DNA from: Atopobiaceae bacterium
Lineage (GTDB): Bacteria; Actinomycetota; Coriobacteriia; Coriobacteriales; Atopobiaceae
DNA: 64,000 nt
Direction: 5' to 3'
NCBI GenBank assembly: GCA_902834555.1
Contig: CADFJN010000005.1
Location: forward strand, 62,001 to 126,000
Part shown: positions 51,560 through 59,853 of the stretch, one piece after another
How positions within the stretch are numbered: position 1 is the stretch's first letter
Layout: each line of letters starts with the position of its first letter
Program-made: the position numbers and the translations under genes
The notes under the pieces: generated by a model
The model's database searches: none
Told to the model about the DNA's origin: nothing
Seen by the model: only the letters and a program-made list of their open reading frames with translations

Positions 51560-52474
51560 CATCCCTTCGAACGCAGCGCAGATTGCGTCGAGCAGCAGCA
51601 CGGCGTAGGTCTGGGCGTCGCCGATGGTGAAGGTGCCCTCGAAGTTGGGGCCAACGGGCAGCTCGATGCGCACCACGGGCACGGTCTCGCGCGAGCTCTC
51701 GACGGCCGTGCGCAGGCGCAGCGGCAGCGTGTCGACGTCGTCCATCACCACGTTGGAGGTGGTAGTGCCATCGGGCAGGGGAGCGGCAGAGAGCACGAGC
51801 ACGGCCTGGGCTCCCTTGCAGGCGTCGGACGCCGCGGAGTCCACAAGCTCGAGGCCCGAGGCGTTTGTCGTGGCGCTTGCCAGGTTCCAGATGCGGCCCG
51901 CGACGTTTCTCGAGATGGGGTCCTCGCCGGTGATGCAGAGCTTCACGACCTCGAGCACGCCTGCGGCGCGGGCAAAGCCCATGCCGCCCTGCGGATGTGG
52001 ACCAGCAGCGGGGTTACCGCCCCACACGTGCTTCAAGCGGTCGATGGCATCAAAGGTGTCGGGGAAGGCCATGCCGTCTGCCAAAAGGCCAACGCTCTCC
52101 TGGAACTGCTTGACCGCGGCCTCGGTGTGGGCACCGTACTGGCCGTCGACCGCGCCGCAGGAGAAGCCCAGGACGTTGAGGCGCTCCTGGAGCTGGCGCA
52201 CGTCGTTGCCATGGAAGTTTGGGAGGCGCAGGTAGAGCGTGCGGTCACCAAGCTGGTAGCACTCGTCCACCAATGCGGCCCAGGTAGCAGTATCAATGAC
52301 GTCGCCCAGCGACAGACCGTGGTCGAGCCTAAAGCGCGCGACGGCGGTGGCTGTAGAATGGCCAAAGGTCTTCTCGGCAGTTTCCTTCTCGTCGATCTTG
52401 TATCCCAGCGAGCCCAGGCGCTCCTGGATGTCCTCCACGGCGGGGCCCGACGCGCCTTCGCGAATTGGTTCCAT
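51557..52474 (-). CDS. Protein with two peptidoglycan-binding domains
   Basis: 305 residues, no signal peptide or membrane segment. Two PG_binding_1-type domains: residues about 6-70 (AVEDIQERLGSLGYKID, TATAVARFRLDHGL) and about 85-145 (DVRQLQERLNVLGFSCG, TEAAVKQFQESVGL). The C-terminal 150 residues show no zinc ligands or catalytic motif that I recognise. Domain order recalls actinobacterial CwlM, which regulates peptidoglycan synthesis from the cytoplasm, but that is a guess. It is 44 bases from the polyprenyl synthase gene. Confidence 0.75.
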   Translation of the reverse strand: MEPIREGASGPAVEDIQERLGSLGYKIDEKETAEKTFGHSTATAVARFRLDHGLSLGDVIDTATWAALVDECYQLGDRTLYLRLPNFHGNDVRQLQERLNVLGFSCGAVDGQYGAHTEAAVKQFQESVGLLADGMAFPDTFDAIDRLKHVWGGNPAAGPHPQGGMGFARAAGVLEVVKLCITGEDPISRNVAGRIWNLASATTNASGLELVDSAASDACKGAQAVLVLSAAPLPDGTTTSNVVMDDVDTLPLRLRTAVESSRETVPVVRIELPVGPNFEGTFTIGDAQTYAVLLLDAICAAFEGM

Positions 52475-52518
52475 ACCCTAGTTCCCCTCGATATCGTGGG
52501 CGTGAGGCAGCATCCGGA

Positions 52519-53586
52519 CTAGCCCCTGCGTTCCACAAAGAAGTCTGCCATAGATTCGAGAACGGCGTGTGCGTCTCCTGCGAGCTCGACGCCCTTGAGG
52601 CTTGCCTTTGCGCTGCGCGCGAGCCCATGGGCGTAGCTGCGCACTGCGTCGATGGCCCCCGCATCCTCCATGAGCTCTACCGCGCGGGCAAGTACCAACG
52701 TGTCCGTTGCGTGCGACGAGAGGATGCCGAGAAGCTCGTCCCTCTCGGCACCTGCAAGGTGCTCGAGCGCCCAGCACACGATCATGGTTCGCTTGCCCTC
52801 GGTGATGTCGCTCCGGAAGTCCTTGCCCTGGGCCTCGGCGTCGCCAACGAGGTTGAGGAGGTCGTCCTGCAGCTGGAAGGCGAGGCCTGCGTCTATGCCA
52901 AAGGAGCCAAGAGCCCCCACCTGTGCGTCCGTTCCGCCGCCGCAGATGGCGCCAATGGAGAGCGGCGAGGCGGCGGAGTAGAACGCGGTCTTGTGCGTGG
53001 CCATCGTGAGGTAGTCACCCGTGGTGACGTCCCAACGCTCGTCGCGCGCCCAGCCGAGGTCGAGCGCTTGACCCTCGACGGTGCGCTGCTCCATCTGCGC
53101 AATCTCCTCGAGCACGCGCAGCTTGGTTGTGCCGTCGAGCGATTCGTCCTCGAGCACGCCCCCGAAGGTGCGAACGATGCCGAGGTCACCAACGTTGATG
53201 GCCACGCCAACGCCTTCGGTGTGGTGCACGCAGGGCTGGCCACGGCGCATCTCGCCCTCGTCGGCGATGTCGTCGTGGATGAGGGCTGCGGACTGGAAGT
53301 CCTCTATTGCGGCCGCGGCCGAGAGGGCGCACGAGGCGTCTCCGCCAACGGCCTCGCAGCCAAGCAGCACCAGCGCGGGACGCGTGCGCTTGCCGCCCGA
53401 GCGCGTGAAGCGCGCAAATGGGTCGTAAAGGTAACGCGAAAGGTCATCGCCCGCGTGCGTCTCGTCGGACAGGGGTGCGGGCGCGTGTCCGACGAGGTAC
53501 GCCTCGATGGCGGGGCGCTTCTCGGCGAGGTATTCCGCGAAGAGCCTGCCCCCGTTGCCCGTGTCTGTGGTGCTGCCTGCTGCCAT
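52519..53586 (-). CDS. Polyprenyl diphosphate synthase
   Basis: 355 residues; an all-helical trans-prenyltransferase that extends allylic diphosphates with isopentenyl diphosphate. The first Asp-rich motif is complete (LIHDDIADEGEMRRG). The second reads FQLQDDLLNLVGD, i.e. DDxxN instead of DDxxD. GGKRTRPALVLL holds the IPP-binding Arg. Chain length is not predictable. Its stop is 44 bases from the next gene and its start lies 2 bases from the galE stop, so galE and this gene form one unit. Confidence 0.88.
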   Translation of the reverse strand: MAAGSTTDTGNGGRLFAEYLAEKRPAIEAYLVGHAPAPLSDETHAGDDLSRYLYDPFARFTRSGGKRTRPALVLLGCEAVGGDASCALSAAAAIEDFQSAALIHDDIADEGEMRRGQPCVHHTEGVGVAINVGDLGIVRTFGGVLEDESLDGTTKLRVLEEIAQMEQRTVEGQALDLGWARDERWDVTTGDYLTMATHKTAFYSAASPLSIGAICGGGTDAQVGALGSFGIDAGLAFQLQDDLLNLVGDAEAQGKDFRSDITEGKRTMIVCWALEHLAGAERDELLGILSSHATDTLVLARAVELMEDAGAIDAVRSYAHGLARSAKASLKGVELAGDAHAVLESMADFFVERRG

Positions 53587-53588
53587 GG

Positions 53589-54644
53589 CTAGCCCTCGTA
53601 GCCGTTAGGGTTCTTGCACTGCCAGTTCCAGGAGTCGCGGCACATGTCGTCGATTGTGTACTTGGCCTCCCAGCCCATCTCGCGCTTGGCCTTGGAGCAG
53701 TCGGCGTAGTTGGCGTCGACGTCGCCGGGACGACGCGGGTCGATCTGGTAGGGGAGGTCCTTGCCGCAGGCACGCGAGAAGGCCTTGATGATCTCGAGGA
53801 CCGAGGTGCCCTTGCCGGTGCCGAGGTTGAAGATCTCCACTCCGGTGCGGCCGTTCATCCAGTTGAGAGCCGCGGCATGGCCGGTGGCAAGGTCGCAGAC
53901 GTGGATGTAGTCGCGGACGCCGGTGCCGTCTGGGGTGTTGTAGTCATCGCCAAAAACGTGCACGCACTCGCGCTTGCCGATGGCAACCTGCGCGACGTAG
54001 GGCAGGAGGTTGTTGGGAATGCCCTTGGGGTCCTCGCCCATGAGTCCCGATGGGTGCGCGCCGATGGGGTTGAAGTAGCGGAGAAGCACGACGTTCCACT
54101 CTGGGTCTGCGGTGTGGAGGTCGGTCAGGATCTGCTCGATCATCCACTTGGTCCAGCCGTAGGGGTTGGTCGCGGGCTTCTTGGGGCTCTCCTCGGTGAG
54201 GGGGAGCTTGTCCGGGTCGCCGTAGACCGTGGCGGAGCTGGAGAAGATGATGTCCTTGCAGCCGTGGTTGCGCATCACGTCCACGAGCGTGAGGGTGTTG
54301 CCCAGGTTGTTGGTGTAGTACTCGATGGGCTTGCTCACGGACTCGCCAACTGCCTTGAAGCCGGCGAAGTGGATCACGCGGTCGATGTGGTTCTCGTCAA
54401 AGACGGCGTTCATGGCCTCGCGGTCGTTGACGTCGGCGCGGTAGAAGGTGAGGTTGGCGGCAGCGGCGTCGCCCACGATGGTCTTGATGCGGCCGATGAC
54501 CTTCTCCGACGCGTTGGAGAGGTCGTCGACAATGACTACCTTGTAGCCGTCCTGAAGGAGCTCCACCACCGTGTGGCTGCCAATGAAGCCGGCGCCGCCG
54601 GTGACGAGCACGCAGGTGTTCTTTGGGTCTTTTGCTTCGCTCAT
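53589..54644 (-). CDS. galE: UDP-glucose 4-epimerase
   Basis: 351 residues from ATG 54644, with AAAGGAAA upstream. The NAD motif VLVTGGAGFIGSHTVVEL and the catalytic pair, Ser of FSSSATVYGD and YxxxK in NPYGWTKWMIEQ (Tyr-Gly-Trp-Thr-Lys), are present, with LRYFNPIGAHPSG. It interconverts UDP-glucose and UDP-galactose for surface glycans and galactose use. A TATACT on the minus strand at 54701-54706 may be its -10. Confidence 0.95.
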   Translation of the reverse strand: MSEAKDPKNTCVLVTGGAGFIGSHTVVELLQDGYKVVIVDDLSNASEKVIGRIKTIVGDAAAANLTFYRADVNDREAMNAVFDENHIDRVIHFAGFKAVGESVSKPIEYYTNNLGNTLTLVDVMRNHGCKDIIFSSSATVYGDPDKLPLTEESPKKPATNPYGWTKWMIEQILTDLHTADPEWNVVLLRYFNPIGAHPSGLMGEDPKGIPNNLLPYVAQVAIGKRECVHVFGDDYNTPDGTGVRDYIHVCDLATGHAAALNWMNGRTGVEIFNLGTGKGTSVLEIIKAFSRACGKDLPYQIDPRRPGDVDANYADCSKAKREMGWEAKYTIDDMCRDSWNWQCKNPNGYEG

Positions 54645-54779
54645 GGGTTTCCTTTCGGGTCTTGTGACAAGGTACCTCGCGGCGAATAAGCCAAGAAGAC
54701 AGTATACGTTGCCGATGTGTACGCGGCGTTGGGGTTGGTGGGCGCCGAGAACCTCGCCGGCAACGTGGTTGCTGCTACA

Positions 54780-54817
54780 ACGCGCCCCCGGCGTCATTTC
54801 TGCGCCGGAGGCGCGTT
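54780..54817 (-). terminator. Hairpin at the end of the yolD-like gene
   Basis: ACGCGCC and CGGCG arms pair with GGCGCGT and CGCCG. The loop contains the yolD-like stop codon. T content after it is low on the minus strand. Confidence 0.5.
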
Positions 54818-55093
54818 TCTCTCCGCCGCGGCTGCCAAGGCGCTCCCTCCGGCGCCGGCGGCGCGGAGCTCCACCTCCTCGAGCATCTCGTCGTAGCCAC
54901 GGAGGGCGGCAAATGGGATGAACTGGCGCCCCCGCTCGGGGGAGGCCATGGCACGGCGCGGCCCGTCCTCAACAATGCGCTGGACAATGCCTCTAAGCAC
55001 CGCTTCCCTGCGCTCCTGCTCGCGCTCGCCTATGTCTGGCCACGAGGATGCCAAAGGTAGCCGGCCGATCTCTTGGCGCACGTCCTCACGCAC
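54794..55093 (-). CDS. YolD-like small protein overlapping the Y-polymerase gene
   Basis: 99 residues from GTG 55093, which lies inside the end of the polymerase gene (overlap of 8 bases). The central ASPERGRQFIPFAALRGYDE with a following LEEVE matches the YolD-like pattern (RxxQFxPFAALxGY). YolD-like proteins accompany UvrX/UmuC-type polymerases in Gram-positive bacteria, so it probably belongs to the SOS response here. The C terminus is Ala-rich and low complexity. Confidence 0.75.
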   Translation of the reverse strand: MREDVRQEIGRLPLASSWPDIGEREQERREAVLRGIVQRIVEDGPRRAMASPERGRQFIPFAALRGYDEMLEEVELRAAGAGGSALAAAAERNAPPAQK

Positions 55094-56366
55094 GGTGGCC
55101 CCCGATCTGCAGGTTGCGTTCACGGGCATTGGCGGCGGGAAGAAGACTCGTGCCAGAAAGCACGGTGTTGGGCCCAAAGCGCCGTCGCGCGCGCATCACG
55201 GTGCCGGCCAGCCGTGCCTCACGCGCGTCTGCCACGGGGTTGTCGAAGAGCGTGGGGGCTGCGATGGCCGCCGGGACAACGCCGCCCAGCCACAGGCACA
55301 CGCGGCGTATGGGCACGTTGCGCGCAACCGTCTGGTCGTAGAGCGCGAGAAGTGCGTCTGTCACCTCTCGCCCGCCGGCCGTTTGGTGTCCGAGGCCCAT
55401 CTGCCCGCCGCCGTGCCCAAAGAGCTCGGCCTGACCCGAGTAGCCCACGTAGAGCCCCACCGTGTCGCACGCGAGTGCCTGCTGCCGCAAGTCCAGGCAG
55501 CTCTGCCAGGCCATCTCGCGCAGCACCACGCGCGCCTCGCCAAAGCCGTAGTCGCGCATGAGCACCTGGCCGTTGGAGAGCGAGCGCGCCATGGGCACGT
55601 ACCCGCGGGCGTCCGCAATGGTGCAGGGCTCGAGCCCCCAGGCGTGGTCAATGAGCCATTCGGCGTTGCGGCCAAACTCCCCGCGCAGCCACGTTGGGTC
55701 CGTGGCGCAGATGCCCGCAAGGTCGTAGACGCCCGCCCGAGCGAGCCTGCGCGCAATGCCGGGCCCTATGCCCCAGATGTCCGTGATGGGATGGTGGAAC
55801 CACACATCGCGGCGAAAGGTCTTCTCGTCCAGCTGTCCTATGCCATCTGCGGCGTGCTTGGCCATGAGGTCGAGCGCCACCTTGCAGAGAAACATGTTGG
55901 GGCCTATGCCCGCCGTTGCCGAGACGCCCGTCTCCTCTCGTACCGTGGCGATGATGCGCTTTGCGAGCGCCCGTGCGTTGGGGCCATAGAGCGCCTGGTA
56001 GGGCGTCACATCGAGAAAGGCCTCGTCCACGCTGTACGGCCAAGCGTCCTGACTGGACACGTAGCGCAAGTAGATGGCGTACACCTGCGCGGAGACCTCC
56101 ATGTAGCGGTGCATCCTGGGCATGGCAGTGATGTAGGGGATGCCCTGGGGTATCTCGCGCACGCGGCAGCGGTTCCTGACCCCCTTGGCCTTGAGCGCGG
56201 GGGTTATGGCCAGGCAGATGGTGTTGGGGCTGCGCGTTGGGTCTGCCACCACAAGGTCCGTGGCGAAGGGATCCAGGCCCCTGTCAGCGCATTCCACACT
56301 TGCGTAAAACGACTTGAGGTCGATTGCCAGGTAGGTCTTCTCGAGTGCGTGCGCATCTGGTGCCAT
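55086..56366 (-). CDS. Y-family DNA polymerase (UmuC/UvrX/DinB-type), SOS-regulated
   Basis: 426 residues from ATG 56366, with GGAGGAG upstream. Translesion polymerase: TYLAIDLKSFYASVECADRG holds the first catalytic Asp, and YSVDEAFLDVTPY the second Asp-Glu pair. Helix-hairpin-helix DWGIGPGIARRL-like (IWGIGPGIARRLARAGV) and a little-finger domain from about 245 follow. No obvious beta-clamp motif noted with certainty. It lies under a LexA box 21 bases upstream of its start codon and is coupled to a yolD-like gene. It is of the UvrX/UmuC group rather than classic Pol IV by context. Confidence 0.88.
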   Translation of the reverse strand: MAPDAHALEKTYLAIDLKSFYASVECADRGLDPFATDLVVADPTRSPNTICLAITPALKAKGVRNRCRVREIPQGIPYITAMPRMHRYMEVSAQVYAIYLRYVSSQDAWPYSVDEAFLDVTPYQALYGPNARALAKRIIATVREETGVSATAGIGPNMFLCKVALDLMAKHAADGIGQLDEKTFRRDVWFHHPITDIWGIGPGIARRLARAGVYDLAGICATDPTWLRGEFGRNAEWLIDHAWGLEPCTIADARGYVPMARSLSNGQVLMRDYGFGEARVVLREMAWQSCLDLRQQALACDTVGLYVGYSGQAELFGHGGGQMGLGHQTAGGREVTDALLALYDQTVARNVPIRRVCLWLGGVVPAAIAAPTLFDNPVADAREARLAGTVMRARRRFGPNTVLSGTSLLPAANARERNLQIGGHRA

Positions 56367-56386
56367 GGCTCCTCCATTCCATCTAA

Positions 56387-56398
56387 GAACACATGTTC
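56387..56398. promoter_or_regulatory. LexA (SOS) box for the Y-polymerase
   Basis: GAACACATGTTC, a perfect palindrome of the Gram-positive SOS type, with further symmetry outside (TAAGAAC...GTTCTAA). It lies 21 bp upstream of the polymerase start. Confidence 0.85.
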
Positions 56399-56486
56399 TA
56401 ACTCGCATAAGGTTATACGGCGTCCGCGCGACACAAATAAGCGCGTTCCGCTCGGAGAATTCACTACTCGTTCGCTTGTCGAGAGG

Positions 56487-56498
56487 GAACACATGTTC
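56487..56498. promoter_or_regulatory. LexA (SOS) box overlapping the start codon of the divergent gene
   Basis: An identical GAACACATGTTC exactly 100 bp from the first. The ATG of the gene at 56493 is inside the box. Confidence 0.8.
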
Positions 56499-56846
56499 TA
56501 CTCTCGGGTCATGGAATATCGAACGCTCACAGACGGGACGCGGCGTCGTGTGCACCGCGAGTACGTGGATGTCATCGCGCGCTTTGGGCGTGACGGCTCC
56601 CTGGAACCCGTTGCGGTCATTTGGAAGGATGGGAGGAGCTTTGCAATCGATGAGGTAACGGAGGAGGGTACATTTGGCGCCGAGACGCGCGGGCGACGGC
56701 AGGCCTGCTACCACGTGCGCTTTGGCGGGCACGAGACGGAGCTCTACCTCGAGCGGCGCAGCGCCGTTCCGGCGGTGGGCCAGCCCGAGGAGCTTCGCTG
56801 GTGGGTCTTTGCCTACGACCAGACGCGCTCGCGCGAGGCGGGCTAG
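56493..56846 (+). CDS. Small SOS-associated protein of unknown function
   Basis: 117 residues from ATG 56493 (GAGAGGGA upstream); ATG 56511 is an alternative. All-beta-looking, with VIARFGRDGSLEPVAVIWKDGRSFAIDEV, then a Cys-containing YHVRFGGHETELYLE and ELRWWVFAYDQ. The pattern 'W-x-G-R-x-(F/Y)-x-(I/V)-D-x-V' followed by a strand-rich W-rich end recalls small actinobacterial DUF proteins encoded near mutagenesis polymerases (DUF6504-like), but I cannot confirm this. Divergent from the polymerase with its own LexA box. Confidence 0.75.
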   Translation: MFYSRVMEYRTLTDGTRRRVHREYVDVIARFGRDGSLEPVAVIWKDGRSFAIDEVTEEGTFGAETRGRRQACYHVRFGGHETELYLERRSAVPAVGQPEELRWWVFAYDQTRSREAG

Positions 56847-56851
56847 GTCAC

Positions 56852-56949
56852 GCCGTCCGCGCCATGCCTGCGCTGCCGTCCGAACCACGTTTGCGCCGTC
56901 CGCGCCATGCCTGCGCTGCCGTCCGAACCACGTTTGCGCCGTCCGCGCC
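56852..56949. repeat. 43-bp tandem repeat, 2.3 copies
   Basis: The unit begins GCCGTCCGCGCCATGCC and ends CACGTTTGC. Exact copies at 56852-56894 and 56895-56937 are followed by 12 bases of a third. Within each unit GCCGTCCG occurs twice. Non-coding, just after the stop of the SOS-associated gene. Confidence 0.9.
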
Positions 56950-56993
56950 GCCTGTGACCCGCCCACCACCTTTTCCATACTTTTTGTTTGGAT

Positions 56994-57021
56994 GGCGTTA
57001 TAGTTTGTAAGCAAGAACGCC
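56994..57021. promoter_or_regulatory. Candidate ModE-like operator/promoter region before modA
   Basis: GGCGTT at 56994-56999 and AACGCC at 57016-57021 are inverted repeats. CGTTATAG and the -10-like TATAGT (56999-57004) fall inside. ModE operators in other bacteria contain CGTTATAT half-sites, so molybdate control is plausible. No modE is in the window. Confidence 0.35.
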
Positions 57022-57029
57022 GTCATCGG

Positions 57030-57072
57030 ACAGGCACCACATCTGTGGCGGCGAAGCCCACAGGCACCACAT
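57030..57072 (+). other. Leader with duplicated 13-mer before modA
   Basis: ACAGGCACCACAT occurs at 57030-57042 and again at 57060-57072, each followed by a possible hairpin with a downstream GTGG or GGGC. The leader to 57145 could be structured. I cannot match it with confidence to the molybdenum-cofactor riboswitch. Confidence 0.35.
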
Positions 57073-57145
57073 GGGCAGCACGCAAAAAGCATCGCACCAG
57101 AGATGCGCCCCAGGCAGGCATTACACCGAGGGAAAGGAAGGCACC

Positions 57146-58024
57146 ATGGCAGGCACCAGCATCACCAGGCGGTCGTTTGCGTTGGCGGCGGTCATCGCGG
57201 CAGGCCTTGGATTGGTGGCGTGCGGAGGCACGCAGTCCCAGTCCGCAGACTCGACGGCGGCAGACACCGCGTCCGCAGCAGAGACAAAGACGCTCGTCGT
57301 CTTTGCGGCGGCCTCACTCACCGAGTCTCTCACCGAGGCGGGCGACCTCTTCAAAGCAGCCAATGACGGCGTGGACATCAGCTTCAACTTCGACTCTTCG
57401 GGCACCCTCAAGACACAGATCCAGGAGGGGGCAGACTGCGACGTCTTCATCTCCGCCGGCCAGAAGCAGATGAACCAGCTTGACGCCAGCGCCACCTCCG
57501 GCAACGACGAAGGTCTCGACTTCATCAACCACGATACGCGCTTTGACATCCTCGAGAACAAGGTCACGCTCTGCGTGCCCGACGGCAACCCCAAGGCCGT
57601 CCAGGGCTTCGATGACATGGCCAAAAAGCTCCAGGCCCACGACATCCTGTTGGGGATGGGCAACTCCGATGTGCCCGTGGGCCAGTACACCCAGAGGATT
57701 CTCGCCTACTACAACCTCGACGAGACCGAGCTGGCAAACGCTGGCTGCATCACCTACGGCACCAATGTGAAGGAGGTCACCTCGCAGGTAACCGAGGCGG
57801 CCGTCGACTGTGGAGTCATCTACAAGACCGACGCCACGTCGGCAAACCTCACCATGGTGGACGAGGCAACGGAGGAGATGTGCGGCCGCGTGGTCTACCC
57901 GGCTGCGGCCACCAAGAATGCCCTCCAGCCCGAGCTCGCCGCATCCTTTCTCAGTTTCCTCAAGACCAAGGATGCCGGTGACTGCTTCGAGAAGGTCGGC
58001 TTCACGCCGCTTGCCGAGGCGTAG
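57146..58024 (+). CDS. modA: Molybdate ABC transporter substrate-binding lipoprotein
   Basis: 292 residues from ATG 57146, with AAAGGAAG upstream. A twin-Arg-like start (SITRRSFALAAVIAAGLG) leads to a lipobox (GLVACGG). The binding domain opens LVVFAAASLTESLTEAGDLF, with the oxyanion-binding Ser and the SSGTLKTQIQEGADCDVFIS segment typical of ModA, and ends near VVYPAAATKNALQPELAASF. First gene of the molybdenum operon. Confidence 0.94.
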   Translation: MAGTSITRRSFALAAVIAAGLGLVACGGTQSQSADSTAADTASAAETKTLVVFAAASLTESLTEAGDLFKAANDGVDISFNFDSSGTLKTQIQEGADCDVFISAGQKQMNQLDASATSGNDEGLDFINHDTRFDILENKVTLCVPDGNPKAVQGFDDMAKKLQAHDILLGMGNSDVPVGQYTQRILAYYNLDETELANAGCITYGTNVKEVTSQVTEAAVDCGVIYKTDATSANLTMVDEATEEMCGRVVYPAAATKNALQPELAASFLSFLKTKDAGDCFEKVGFTPLAEA

Positions 58025-58030
58025 CGCGGC

Positions 58031-58714
58031 ATGGACTGGTATCCGCTTCTCAACTCGCTGAGAATAGCCGCCATCTCTACGGTGGTCGTCTATCTTCTCG
58101 GCATCTGGCTCGCGGACGTGGTGGCGCGGGCGCCCCGGGTGGTGAAGGGCATCCTCGACGTGGTGCTCACGCTGCCCCTGGTGCTGCCACCCACCGTCGT
58201 GGGCTACCTCCTGCTGGTGCTTCTCGGGCCTAGGCGCCCCATCGGCTCATGGGTGCTGGCTACCTTTGGCGTGAAGCTCACCATGACCTGGTACTCGGCC
58301 ATCTTTGCCACCGTGGTGGTGAGCTTCCCGCTCATGTACCGCACGGCGCGCGGTGCGTTCGAGGGCTTTGACCAGAGCTTGGCCGACGCCGGCCGCACGC
58401 TGGGAAAATCCAATACCTGGGTGTTCTGGCGCGTCAAGATGCCTGCCTGCCGTCAGGGCATCATCGCGGGCTCGGTCTTGGCCTTCGCGCGGGCGCTGGG
58501 CGAGTATGGCGCCACCTCGATGGTCGCGGGTTACACCCCTGGTTCCACCGCCACCATCTCCACGACGGTCTACCAGCTCTGGCGCACGGGCGAGGATGGC
58601 CTTGCCTTCCAGTGGGTCCTCGTGAACCTGGCGATAAGCGCCGTGGTGCTTCTCGCCATGAACATGCTCGAGGCGCGTTCTCGCTCCGCCCGCGCGAAGG
58701 GGGCGGTCGCATGA
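58031..58714 (+). CDS. modB: Molybdate ABC transporter permease
   Basis: 227 residues, about five membrane segments. LPLVLPPTVVGYLLLVLLG and the EAA-type loop AGRTLGKSNTWVFWRVKMPA are characteristic, as is ARALGEYGATSMVAGYTPG. Six bases after modA, overlapping modC by 4 bases (ATGA). Confidence 0.94.
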   Translation: MDWYPLLNSLRIAAISTVVVYLLGIWLADVVARAPRVVKGILDVVLTLPLVLPPTVVGYLLLVLLGPRRPIGSWVLATFGVKLTMTWYSAIFATVVVSFPLMYRTARGAFEGFDQSLADAGRTLGKSNTWVFWRVKMPACRQGIIAGSVLAFARALGEYGATSMVAGYTPGSTATISTTVYQLWRTGEDGLAFQWVLVNLAISAVVLLAMNMLEARSRSARAKGAVA

Positions 58715-59853
58715 CGACGCTCGAGGTCGACATCACCAAGCGGCTCGGATCCTTCTCGCTTGACGTCTCGTTTGCCATCGAGCGCCCGGACGAGATCATG
58801 GCGCTGCTCGGCCCCTCGGGCTGCGGCAAGTCCATGACGCTCAAGTGCATCGCCGGCATCGAGCGCCCTGACTCGGGGCGCATCGTGCTGGGGGGCCGCA
58901 CGCTCTTCGATTCCAGCGCGCACGTAGACCTACCGCCGCAGCAGCGCCGCGTGGGTTACCTCTTCCAGAGCTATGCGCTCTTTCCCACCATGACCGTCGA
59001 GCAGAACGTGCGCGCCGGGGCTGCCGGTGCCACGCGCGAGGAGCGCTCGGCGCGTGCGGCAAAAGAGATTGCCGCCATGCGCCTGGAGGGCCTTGAGCAC
59101 CACAAGCCGGCCCAGCTCTCCGGCGGCCAGCAGCAGCGTTGCGCCATGGCGCGTATCCTCGCAAGCGACCCAGAGCTCATCCTGCTTGACGAGCCCTTCT
59201 CGGCGCTCGACGGGTACCTGCGCTGGCAGCTCGAGCTTGAACTTGCAGACGTCCTGCGCGGCTTTCCCGGTGGGGCGGTCTACGTCTCGCACAACCGCGA
59301 CGAGGTCTACCGCATGTGCGACACGGTCTGCGTTCTTGACCGCGGTCGCTCGGATGCCAAGGTGGGCGTGCGCGAGCTCTTTGCTTCTCCGGCGACGCTG
59401 GCGGCGGCCCTCATCAGTGGCTGCAAGAACGTGAGCCGAGTGCGGGTGGCGGGCCCCGGCCTGCTTTTGTGCGACGATTGGGGCGTCACGCTGGAAACGT
59501 CGCTTCCCGTGCCCGAGGGCGTTACGCACGTGGGCATACGCGCGCACTACTTCCAGGCGCATGCGGCAGGCGACGGCGCTGCGAGCGCCGCTGGCGGGAA
59601 TGCGATTCCCTGCACCGTTGAGCGGGTGATAGACTCGACATTCTCGACGATCGTGATGGCCAGCACGCCCGGTGGCGCCTCACTTCGCTACGAGTGTGAG
59701 AAGGATGCCTGGGCTGCGCTTGGCAATCCCGCGCAGCTGGTGCTTGTGGCGCCGCCCCAGACGGTCATGCCGCTTGTCTCGGCGGGTAACGGCGAAACGC
59801 CTGACACAATTACTTTGGACAACACAGGGAAGGGAGGCGCGCCTCGTGCGTGA
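58711..59853 (+). CDS. modC: Molybdate ABC transporter ATP-binding protein
   Basis: 380 residues from ATG 58711. Walker A GPSGCGKSM, Q-loop FQSYALFPTMT, signature LSGGQQQR, Walker B LILLDEPFSALDG, switch His in YVSHNRDEV. The C-terminal 130 residues hold a MOP/TOBE-like domain for molybdate sensing (VTHVGIRAHYFQ, IPCTVERVIDS). Its end overlaps the moaA start by 8 bases. Confidence 0.93.
   Translation: MTTLEVDITKRLGSFSLDVSFAIERPDEIMALLGPSGCGKSMTLKCIAGIERPDSGRIVLGGRTLFDSSAHVDLPPQQRRVGYLFQSYALFPTMTVEQNVRAGAAGATREERSARAAKEIAAMRLEGLEHHKPAQLSGGQQQRCAMARILASDPELILLDEPFSALDGYLRWQLELELADVLRGFPGGAVYVSHNRDEVYRMCDTVCVLDRGRSDAKVGVRELFASPATLAAALISGCKNVSRVRVAGPGLLLCDDWGVTLETSLPVPEGVTHVGIRAHYFQAHAAGDGAASAAGGNAIPCTVERVIDSTFSTIVMASTPGGASLRYECEKDAWAALGNPAQLVLVAPPQTVMPLVSAGNGETPDTITLDNTGKGGAPRA

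Noticed and set aside
54918..56846. 642-codon plus-strand frame opposite the Y-polymerase
   Set aside because: Only its last 117 codons, from ATG 56493, have an RBS and protein character. The rest is the antisense of the polymerase.
56990..57145. Molybdenum-cofactor riboswitch as a firm call
   Set aside because: I cannot recall its consensus well enough to align it here. The position before modA is suggestive only, so it is given as a low-confidence leader.
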